From NCBI GenBank assembly GCA_016165875.1, contig JABBOT010000004.1:21606007-21670006 (forward strand): a stretch of DNA of 64,000 bases, in the 5' to 3' direction. This stretch comes from Acanthopleura granulata (taxonomy: Eukaryota; Mollusca; Polyplacophora; Chitonida; Chitonidae). The notes beneath the pieces are model-generated. The model saw only the letters and a program-made list of their open reading frames with translations, was not told where the DNA came from and did not search any database. The position numbers were made by a program, and so were the translations under genes. Positions 25,601-37,600 of the stretch are shown piece by piece; the stretch's first letter is position 1; every line of letters begins with the position of its first letter.

Positions 25601-28600
25601 CCAGAGCAGTCTGCATTTTAAGAAAACCCTGGCAGATATATATATATACACATATATACATGTTCAAGGAGGTTGAAAACTGAGAAAAGGAGTTCAGAAC
25701 AAAACACACACATCTGTCTTTTACAAGTTTATTATGTTAACAGTTGTAACTAGGCTTCCGTTGTTTTAGGCATGTACACGTACGTTCAGGTTAAAGGTAA
25801 TGTTTCATGTGCCTTTGTGAAGTAGCATTTGATCATGGATTTAACTTATTAAATTTTACATGCCTAGTTCAGTTTTCTCTGCAGTTTTAAAGCAGTTTTC
25901 TGTTGATTATAATTTCAAAAATCAAAAAAATCTAGACAAACGAATTTTATTCACATTCATCTGTAAGCATTTTGAATTATTTCAACTTTAGGGTGATTCA
26001 GTTTTTGAAAAAATTAGATTAGTTGTAATTTTTAGTTGCTTATAGTGTTATTTACTACAGGTACATGTACCTTGCTTGTGTTTGGAAAGAATAGGTTGGT
26101 TAACACTAGCAACATTTCAACCAGATACATGAGTTCGATTTTAGTGTTCATGAAATTCATCAAGATGAAAATATGGACATTGATGGCGTGAAATATTATG
26201 ACTATTGTTTTGTTTGTTTACAGGTCCAAACAATGAGCCTGGTGCTGGGGGATCAAGCACCCACAGTTACACATTTGGTCCAGGCCCGCTTCGTGGACGG
26301 AGCGCCAGTGAACAGTTCTCGGCCAGCACACCAGGAGGTCTTGGTGTGGAGGGAAAGTCTGGCCCGAGACCTGCCCTAAACTTTGCTCATCTCCCCTTAC
26401 GCAACACCCAATCAACAGCCACTGGAGATAGCAGTGGGACCCCAGGGAAACCTCTTAGCTCTGCATGGAGCACAGCACTGGCTGCTACAACCATGACGCG
26501 AAAACGAGCAAACTTACGCAAACCGGCCAATCAAAACGTGCGCCCAGCACGGGCCTTGTTTTGTTTGAACCTGAGAAACCCAGTGAGGAAACTGTGCATA
26601 CGGGTAGTCGAATGGAGATATCCTTTTCACCTCTGTCAGTGGAGGTTATGTTTTTGCTGTCTGTGTGTGTGTGTATGTGTCAACATCTTTCCAACATCAA
26701 AAGTTATGCAAATATTTGGATGAGAACCAGTCTGTTAAAATTTGATGATCTGGATCGGGAATTTTTTCAGCGATTCTTCATTAAGGACGACCCTCAGCAG
26801 GAAGCCAATCTTCAGATGCAGAGTATTGTCCCTTAGTATTTTTTTAGGGTAGGGGAAGTATGGGGCATAAACATTTAGCTGGGGCCAGAGGTTTACCTGG
26901 AAGGCCTTCAAGTTGTTACAGTTTTCGCAGTCTTAACCTTTGTTTCAGAAATCCAATGCTAATTGTAGAGTTTGAATGTGGCTCTTTCACAGAACAGGAA
27001 CGTGCTCTACATGCAGGTGCTGAAGTGATTTGTCTGCATGTAGAAAGCCATTCGTGAGAAATTATAACTGATCTGTTTGTGGTCAATTGTAACGATGAAC
27101 CTGTACACATGCATGTACATGAAAAATAACGAGATTGGAATATATCCAATAGAATAACAACCTACCTTCCAAACAATTCTCAAAACACTTTCCTAAGATC
27201 AGACGCACTCTCATAACAAGGTACACTGTGCAATTTAGTCAGCGACTTTTTGAAAAGGTCACCAGGAATGTTTTAAGTTGAATTTTAAACAGGCCATGTA
27301 AATGTTTCCATCTCTTGAAGGATTTTGAATATGGTTCGAGTGTGCATTACACTATAATTGTTACAATCACCTAAATGTTCCTGTACATATCGTTACAGGT
27401 GAAATAATATTTCACTGTCAGAATTATAACAGAAAGTTCTATTGTGTATAAGACCACAAAAAATTGTCTGTGGTGTTCAGGTATCTGGTTACATTTAATG
27501 CTCAGATAGAGAATTCTGCTCTATGACAAACCGTTGCTGTTTTATACTTCATTTGTCATGGCTTAATTAATTGTTGTAGACAAGCTTTGCCTAGGTTAAT
27601 AGATCAAAGCTTTTAAGGGCATAAAAAGGATGCAGTTAAAACAGTGTTCATTTTATGATACATTGTAACTTACCTAATATCGCCATAGCAACTTTGCATT
27701 ATAAACTCTTCTTTATTCTTTTTGCAGCAGTAGCCTTCTTAAATTTATTTCTACTGAAATATTTCCATCTACAAAGCAATTTTCCCTACAATTTGTGTAC
27801 TTTTCTAGTTTGAAGTTGGAGCTGAAACTGCATTCATATTGACAACAGAAGCCAACATGATGGCTTCACTTCTACAGCATACAGTAATCATGTACACGTA
27901 TAAGGTTGGTAAAATTTTATCCAAGACTAAGTTTTACCAGATTTGGAGAGTTTTGTTGATCTTGTGTATTGATATCCATCTAGAAAAAGGTAAAAGTGTA
28001 GTCTCAAATTTTGATTTTTAAGCTTTTTATTTTGGGCTAAATTCTAGGTCATTTACAATCACTTCCGTCACTGAGAACTGATTCCAGCTCTGTATAATGG
28101 ATTTTTCTCCAGATACACTTATACAATACCTGTCCCTGTCATCCTGTGATTTCCTACAGTATATTTTTTTGGATCTGTCATTGTTGGCAGGGCATTCCCA
28201 GTGTTGGCTAGATGAACACAGATTTTGAAGGAAGATGTTACACAATTAGTCATAGACAGTTTTGATAGCATTACCTTGCTGTAGACTAGAAAATGTGTAG
28301 TTTTTGCTGAGAACTCGTTCCGGAAATGCAGGTAAAATTTTGAAAATTGAATTTTTTAGTCAAGGCTGTATGAAGAGACCTTGTATGGGCAGAAAAGATT
28401 TAGGGCATTCAAATGATAGCGGCGTAGTCACCTTTACATGCATAAGGTTTAAACATCTATTCCTCACTTTTAATAGTAATTTCATCAGTGAGGATTTGTG
28501 CATGTACCATTTATGTACACCAACAGGTATATACGTACACCAACAGGTATATAGATGTACAATACATACATACATGTGCATTTTCTTGAGATGAAGCTTG

Positions 28601-31600
28601 GCTTACTGTGTTGTCGCTGGTGGTTAACTGTATTTAAAATGCATGTGTTCGTGGTAAAGATGCCATAGACCACATTGTACCCACAGTCTGCATCTGAAGA
28701 TGTTTCTTCTGCATTATTCACTGTAAGAACTGTATTTGAAGTAGTAATTTGGTTCAGCCATATCTTGTGGAAATTTTGAAGTCTGGATATGAGGGGGAGA
28801 AAAAAAATTTTTTAAAAAGTCACAAGATTTCTATTTCTAATTTTCCAAGAAAGGAGGAGAGCTACCTCACAAGTACTTAGACATGAGCCAAAGTGAGAGT
28901 GTGAAGAGAATTCTGTGCCAGCTCCCTGACAAAACCTTATTTCACATCATGACTGTTCTCAGAGGGCATTAAATATTAATGATAGGGAAATGTTCGCACT
29001 GCTGTGGACAATAGCGGTAGGCACTTGTGAGGGCTGACACATGTGGCTGGCCAGCTCTGGCTTGTCTTTGCCTTGTCTCCTCCGTTGGAATGTGTGACGA
29101 ATCGATACACCTCCCTTGTCTCTGAACTCGAGGTGTTAATGTGCAGCTGGGATGATGGGCTGCATTGAGTGTAGAAATTTACCCCGACACATATGCAGAA
29201 CATACAAGTGCTTCATTGAATAAAGACTAGTGCTAAACTGGAGCGCCAATGGCGTTTAGTATGTCTGAATGAACCCTTCCTACACATGAACATATCTACT
29301 TGTATAAGGGCTGAGGCTTTCCTTGAAAGGCCTGTGTGCATGCTCCGGCCCAGATGGCTAATGAGGACAATACATGCACATGTGCACACACTTCCCACAT
29401 GTGTACCTGTCACTTTTGCATAATGCCATGATACTTACCGTTACGCGTATGTATTTACATGTATATGTTAATGTAAATTAAGGCATGGTTGGATATCAGC
29501 ACATTTCTAATACAGAAGCCTAGCATCATGTGCCAACACCTTTTCACTTTACACAAGTACATGTATTTAGGCATACTTGTATTTAATGTATGTGCTTCCA
29601 CTCCTTGTACATGCAGATATTCATCTACACATACCATGTTGGGGAACATTATTGCCATGGGATCACCAAAATATTTAGAAATATTTATTTTGATATGTTC
29701 ATGGTAATTAAAACTGAGTAAGGAGCTTAAAAATGGTGGATCCCTATCTAGCATCACTGCATACATATCGTTAAATTGATGATAATCGATATTCAAGCAC
29801 TCAGACTTACACATGAGAAGTGAAAAATGTACCTGTAGGTAAACAACTGTTGCCTGTGACATTTGCAGGTGAACTTTGCGGCAGTCATTACTGATGTCAT
29901 GTACTATTCAGCCACCTGTTTTACCTCACTTACAGGGCCACTGGTGTCACTGGATGGTCCAGAGAGTAATGTGAAGGTACATGTATTTAATTGGGTCAAT
30001 CAGACTGTGTGACAAATTCTAACTTTGGGTAGGGTTGGTGCAGAGGGAAGGTAATTAACTGGGTCAAACAGACAATGGGATAAACTAGAGATTTGGGGGA
30101 GAGAGAACTGGAGAGCTCGACAATCAGCAGCATGTAATCTTGCATCATATTTCATATGTCTGATACAGATAGCTAGGTTGTAGATCAAAGCAAAGTTATT
30201 CCATAAATTCATCTTTCAGTGTACAAAATTGCTGTTCTGAAGCTGGCTAACCGGAAAGTCAAAATGCTTTGATAATTTGTTAAAATCCACAATTTGATTA
30301 ATTTATCAAAAATAGTGCTCTTGTTGGCAGCATTTATAGTACAGTTCTAGATAAAATTGCACCCATTACCTATCACCATTTAGCTTGTAATATCTTTTAT
30401 CCTTGCAGTATTTAGTTAGTCTATAGTCTATAATTACATATCCACCAATGCGATCATTGTGAGTTTAAGCCCAGCTTGTCTTCCTCTCTAGTTGTACATG
30501 GGAAGGGCTCACCAGCTACCTGTGCATGGCTGTGGGTTTCCCTAGGGCCTTGCCTCCCACCATGCCTTATATTGCAACATTGACCTAGTGAGGTCAGTTT
30601 GTAAGGTGCAGTGCTATTAGTAAGAGTGGAAATTATTCAGTATCAAGCATGCTATGAAATTGAACAGAAGATAAGAACATGTGTATGCAAGTAAATACAT
30701 GTACATGAAGGTAATTAAAAAAGGGGGTTAATGTCACATATTGGTCATAATTAAGATGTGTTAGTCACATTTTACTTAATGTATCTATATTTTATGTTCT
30801 TGTACTCAACATTGTAATGTTCGTTCAGACAAGTGACAAAGGAGAAAATCATTACATTATGATATGTACATGTACATGTGCCTCATGCATAGATCTGTCA
30901 TTGAGGCCTTGGTACTCCAGCTCTAATCTTATCTGCTGTTATCTTTTTAATAAAGAAAGCTGATTTGAGACCAGTGTAAAACTCCAATCAATAAGTGGTG
31001 CAAACTAATACTAATGAACCTGTAAAGATTAAAGAGTATTTGACCCAAATGTTTTGCTTGTATGTTTATAAGCTTTCAAGCACTACATGTACAAGTCTTG
31101 TAGCTTCCGTCATAGAACAAGTGAGACTTTCAAAGAAGAATTAGATTCACATACCAGACAAACTACATGATTTATAGGAGAGCACCAGAAAGGCAGCAGT
31201 GCATAAAAGTGGAAGGGATAGACAATTGGTTGTTATACCCTAGTTAGTAGCAGGTGTGGAGAAAAAAATTGTTAGTTTGGCTGTTCACAGAATATCTAGT
31301 ACTGCCATACATATGTGTAAATGGACAAGTATTTATGAACTTGTATAGAGAAAATACAATTAAACTGTAAGTTAAAGTTGAGATTACCCTTGAACATCAG
31401 CACATAATAAATGGTTCACATTTGATTTTATATATACATCTATATACAGTAAGCACAGTACAGATGAACAGTACATGCACGTACCTGCCAGTAATAATTG
31501 TCATCATAAGTCTTGATGTATAAGCTCTCCAAATTAAGTTCATGCAGATTTAAAACAACTCTCCTTTTCAGTTTTGAGAAAAGGATGTACTGAATGTGTT

Positions 31601-34600
31601 TAATAATGTCAATGAAAGTTTTAATACATGTGCATGTAGAGTAACATTAAAATTGGTGTGAGGATTTAGGGGTATAAGAGAAGTTGATGCACGTTGGGAA
31701 TTTAGATGTAGTACAGTTATATATGTGTGTGAGAAATTGTTAGTGTATGATAGTATGTAGATGTATATTCACATACAGTAGTATTTGTTCATGCAAAATA
31801 TTTTATATACATACAATTTTATACCAGTACTATTGTGTTGATCTCAGCAGTAAAATCTTCCAAGTGACCTAAAACTACACTTGCAATTACAGTAACATTT
31901 TCTGATGTAGATTTGCCAGAATTGATTGTTGTACACTTAGAGTATGGCCTGTTATGACAGGTCATATTTGTGTCATGAAAAGGTGCTATAAATTAAACAT
32001 CAACACTAATTTGTTACAAATGAGAGAATGGATTTAACAGGTGTACAAGTTGCATGTCCTCTGAATTTACCATCAGGTATATGTGTTTCGAAGATATATT
32101 ACAAAACATTGCCATTATTTCCTTGACTGCTCATCACGGCTTTTGAATACCTGATCCTGCTGACGATATTTGCCAACTGTGTGGCCTTGGCCATCTACAC
32201 CCCTTACCCAGAGTCCGACTCAAATGCCACAAATGCAGCTTTGGTAAGTATATCCAATGTTTATTCAGTTGTATATAGTTGTCATTTTTAAATCTTTTTG
32301 TAAATTAAAATGTGTGATTAATTGAGGTACCAAATACTTTTGCTTTCAAATTCAGATTTACATTTACCTGTGTGGAGGAGGCAAAACAAAGTACATGTAC
32401 CTTCAGTACGTGCACAAAAATACATTTGTTTCATTACTAAAGGGTCGAAAAATTGCAATATATGTATATATATATTTGTTGCTTCACAACACTACTCTTC
32501 GAGATTTCGGATATCCGGGCACTTCACCTGCTTTAGGCAGCAGTAAACAGACAACGCAGTGAACGATAACAGGGGAAGGGATGGGGAAAATGATCAACAC
32601 TGGACAATATTCTGAGAACTTCGGCTTGAAGTAACTAGAAATTACAGTATGGTTTACTATGGAACAATTCGCATAGCATACGTAAATTATGAGGGTTGTT
32701 GAATCCTAGACTTGGACTTAACTCATGTTAGTTTGATGGTGTTTTCACCGCCGTGTCTGCACGAGCAAAGCGTGTTGGTGCAAGTAAAACGGCTAATGCC
32801 TGGATGTCCATGGTCTCGGATGTGAATATCATTGAGTATTATGTTGGCTAAGAGTTCCCTTATAATAAAAATAATGTTCCCATGGTCAGTAAATTAAACC
32901 ATACTATTTTTGACGTAAAAAAGTTTCATAATGTTATGATGTTTTCATTTCAAAAGTCCCATGTGCAAAAGAGAATCCCCAGTGGCTCAATTGTGGTATT
33001 AATTCAACCAAAAATCAAGAAACGATTTTCACTCCAATAGTCCCAACCCAGGACTACTCTTCACCAGACCAGGACCACAGCTTCCTTGAGTTTCTCATTT
33101 TCTTTTCATTGTGCAGTTTGGGTTGACTGCTCTGGGATAGAGCCTACATGTATCTGTCAAATTCACCTGTGTACTTGTTGATGTGTAAGTTAAAGCCATT
33201 CAGGGGGCCTCCATAGCTCAGTTGATTAGCATACCACCCCAGTGTAATGACCCAGAAGCCTTCCTCCCATGCTGTCGCTTTGAGTTCAAGTCCAGCTCAT
33301 CCTCTCTGGCCTTTTTGAATACATTTGAAATGTATTCAAAAGGGATTATATCAACCTTAACATTTAACAGTTTTTGAAAATGAACAGATGGATAATTTAA
33401 CCTGAAGTGTAGAATCCCAACATTTAACAGTTTTTGAAAATAAACAGATGGATAATTTAACCTGAAGTGTAGAATCCCAATATATGATCTTGGGTCTTCA
33501 GTACTCTGTTTCTTTTCATCCTCACCTCCAGCACCATCTCCCACCCACACTCACACCCACACACACACACACTCACACCCACACTCCTTGTTTCATGTAT
33601 AAATGAGATATTCGTGGCTATATGGAACAAAATACCATTCACATAGCTTAATAAATGGAACCACTGTCTTTTTGTTTCCTGTTGACTCTGCAAATTTGAA
33701 GCTATCTTTTAATACCATTACTTTTGCATAAAGTGAATATATGGTTTTCCTTAAAGAAGTACATGTGTGATTTAGTTTCTGCATTCTCTTCTCGACACAC
33801 TTGTGAGTGTTATTGTGTTACATATGTATCCCAGATTTAATCCTCTAACAATCAACACAGGTATAATGTAACACATACATATTTATGTGTGTATACATGT
33901 GCGTACATTTGAGTATGTGGAAAGTAGTATGTGGAAAGGCTTGTCAGCAAAACTGCGGATGGTAGTGGGTTTCCTCCCACCATAATGCAGGCCACTGTTT
34001 TATAAGTGAAATATTCTTGAGTACAGCCTAAAATACCAATCAAAGAAATAAATAAATAAATGCACAGACATTTGAGAGTAGATCGGAGAGAGCAGCACTA
34101 CCTGACTTATAACACTGCTGAATGCTTATACCAGCTAGCCCTCTGTGCAGAAGAATTCTAGATATCCTGGGAGTTGATGCCTATCAGAGATGATGGAAAT
34201 GGTGGAATAACCTGCACGCTGTGTTTGGATCCAAAGCCATTTAGATATTGTTCATGGTCCCTCATTGTTGCAGTGTAATCAACCTGGGACTGCTTCTGAT
34301 AACATGTTTGTTGAATTTAGGTGAAATATCCGAGATTTACAGGTCAGTTTTATAGCAGAGGATAGGATATCTTGTCTTTACAACAACTACAGGTTTAATG
34401 TTACATGCACATATGGCAGTAATCTGGTTTAGCCCTGTAAGAAATCTGTTATTTGTAGTAACAGATGAAACCCATTTTTGAAGCAGACATGGGTTAGCTC
34501 CATATTATGGGCGGCTATCATCTTGATGTATTGCTCTTTTACCGCAACGTCAAATTTTACCAAGGGTACTACCATAACCATGTATGTCCATCGGCCCTGT

Positions 34601-37600
34601 CTGCCTGTTCATTCGTCCATTACCAAAACAGTGAGACCTCTGTCATGTATCAAAATGTTGTAATTTCTGATGAATGTATTAATGAGAACATACATATATA
34701 TATACATGTACATGTATGACTTGTAGGGCAGTGAAATACTCAGCCTTATTCAGTGAAACATTATTTAAGGAACTTCCTGTAGGTACCATAGACCTTATTA
34801 CATTCCTTCTCAGGTTGGAGTTCATTCTTAACATCATGTCTTAAAAACTGCTGAACGGAAAACCAATGAAACTTCATGTATGGATTCACTGGTTGGAATT
34901 CCCCAAAGATAATCATCCCATAGACAGATTGCAGTTTTCTTTCAACACATAATTTAATGGATAATACATTGCAGATTGTTCTGTTTTCTAACATACTATA
35001 TCTTCTGCTTATTGTAAGGCATAGTTCTGATGATATCATCCATTGTAATTCATTTCCCTATACCTTCCCATGTTATCTGTCACCTAATCGTTTGCCACTT
35101 ACTGCTTTGGGCTAGTCAGGTGCCTGTATGTGCACGGTCTTTAGGTTTTTCAACTTTATACATGATAATTATAGTTGCAATATAGAATTGGATTCGTTGT
35201 ATTTTAAAGTATCTGATATAGGCTTAGTGCACAGTAGTAAGCCCATTGTTTTGAGCCTGTCACATTCTGTAGGTCTGTGCTATTCTAGATGGAAATGCTT
35301 TAATATGGTAGCTCTGTCTCTGCTTCTAAGGTATGTATATATATGCACAGGCAGTGGGTTCTGATTGGAGACTAATGATAAACAGTTTCACATCTACTAT
35401 ACATGTGTCATCTACATATACATGTTGCTTTGCAATTTGGAGTATTGACTGAGTAAAATATCAGAGTAGAAGCATGCTTTACCATTCTTCAGCTGATATC
35501 AAGCCTGGAAATGGGCACATGACATTTTCTTGTGCAACGACCCCCTGAAATAAAAGTAACCCAGTGACACATGTAACCTTTGCCTATATGGTCTTAATGT
35601 ATCAAAGATCAGGCACACATAGCAAAAGTAAAAGGGAGGAGAGTGACAGTGTCGAGACCTGTGCTTGGGTCTTTCTATACCAACCACACCTATAATTGCA
35701 TGTACATTGTCACTCCAGATTTGTTTGATGGAAACCAAGATGGGTTTTGAAAATAAGCAAAATTCATCAGCAAATCAAGTTATACATATATATGTAGTTC
35801 AGTCATGCAAGTATGTGCCGTTGTTGATACAAAGATGTATTATAAGATCTTTCACATATTCCCCTACTGCTTTACCAACCTCATTCCTTCACATTTCCTC
35901 ATAAGTTCATGTCTCCAAATTTTTTGTTTCTAGAGCCTCTAATTGGTTGTGCCTGGCTCTCAGTTTTCTTATCTCTTCTATGCCATTTATTCTGTATCCT
36001 CTCCTCCATGCTTCCATTTACTACCCCCATCAATTCCTCCTTATATATGTCCATATAAAAGTATAATCCATGCTTTCCCCTTTCCCTCTCTCTTTCAGCA
36101 AATTATTACAATTATTTTACTGAAATTACTGCAGTTGTTACAAAGCTTCCACCCGAATTAGCATTTCTCGCATTTCTTTTCTCTATTACTTTGACCATCA
36201 ACTTCTGTTCACTGGAAACCAACAGTTTCGCCTTTACCTCTTTCTATCACCCTTTCCTGACATGTCCCTTTCCCTAATTTCCCTCCCACTGTTTCCCCTC
36301 CACCTTTCTGCAACCCCTGCCCACCTTGCCCTCCCCAGTATGTTTCCACATTTTCACACCTTGCTGTTCAAGAGTAATGGACAAACTTACCGTCGTAATG
36401 GGCTAGACACACCAGCGACATCCAGATAAACCAGTCAATGAGTAACACCTTTATCCACTCAGGTTCTATGGGAAGAGAAGCTGTTAACCATAAAGTGATG
36501 TCCTCACAGTCTTGGCTTGGCCTTGTTTGTTAGCCACAAGCAGGGATTGTGATTTAGATACTGGAATGTATATGCAAACCTTCTGGCAGTATCTTGCTGT
36601 TCTCCAACTCTGTTACACTAATGTATCTAAAAATTGGATGGCACTGTCTAGGTATCAACAACCATTACCTTCATTTGTTTGGCTGAGTCTTCATTATGAG
36701 CCTCTATTGGGTGGAATTGAGTCAATATCTTTGTGCCATGACCTTGCCCACTTGATGCCTTGATTTTGACACTACATGAACATGAATATCCCAACATTAT
36801 GGCGACATTCATGAGTCCTACAAGAGTAGTGTTAAAATTTGAAGACAACAAGATTAACAGTATTTGACATTGTTTTGGTAGGTTCAAAATGAACTTTACC
36901 AGTTTGTCTGAAAATTTGTCACATTATGAAGGCATATATTATACTCTGTAAGATAAGCGAAACAATGCATGCTAATATTACATGTATGTATTTCCCAGCT
37001 ACAGGAGCTGACAGACTCGAGTGCTTCACAGAACCATGTTTCCTGATTTACACATGTGTGTACACATGTACGTGATCTATCTCATGCTGCTGTCCAGAAA
37101 ACAACAGATTGAAGCAAGTAGTGTCCATGTGCACAGCTTGCCAAGTGCCATCACGTAGTGGTAGAAGACAATAAACTTCACTTGTTCCTGTGCAGTTTCT
37201 ATTATTTTCTTAAGATTGCTTGGATTTGTGAATGTTTACATTAGTATTCACAGGGATGTTGGCAAGGTTACACAGCAGGAACTTAAACTTTCCATGGCAT
37301 TTGTGCAATTTGTTTCTTTTATGGCATGTTTCAAAGCAAAATTACTTGGTATGTGTAAGCAATATTCAAAAGTAAAAAGGTGTACTTATGAATATTTCAG
37401 GAATTGTTTGAATATTATTTTGACATACGAAGGTCATTTTTGGTATTCTGTTGACTAGTGGAGAAAAGAATGAAAGCATAGCTACATTAAGAACATATCA
37501 AACCTGAAAATATCAAATTTTCTGCAATTTTTTATCAGTGGTTTCCACTGGTTTGTTTTCTCATTTCATTCTTCTGTTTGTAGTTTCTGATAAGCTGATC

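Larger units (their letters stand above)
13696..26223 (+). other. CaV1 intron 1 (12.5 kb)
   Basis: GT-AG borders (GTAAAT ... TTTACAG). The sequence is AT-rich with many TACATGTA palindromes. It holds a perfect 15 bp hairpin near its start, an AT/CA microsatellite at about 14,740-14,768, a GT microsatellite at about 22,311-22,332, and a coding-like island of unknown origin at 19,470-19,760. I recognise no exon of CaV1 or of another gene here. Confidence 0.7.

Noticed and set aside
26618..26723. Exon 2 continuing to the stop at 26,721-26,723
   Set aside because: The frame after GAATGGAG leaves the L-type family at once, while a consensus U12 donor sits exactly at the point of divergence.
29455..29862. 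A 135-codon - strand gene in intron 2
   Set aside because: The translation follows TACATGTA-rich sequence, there is no known family, and the + strand is also partly open; chance is the simplest explanation.
33204..33300. A working tRNA gene
   Set aside because: Box A and box B are present, but the arm spacing is too long, no acceptor stem pairs, and the same sequence recurs with a SINE body and tail elsewhere.
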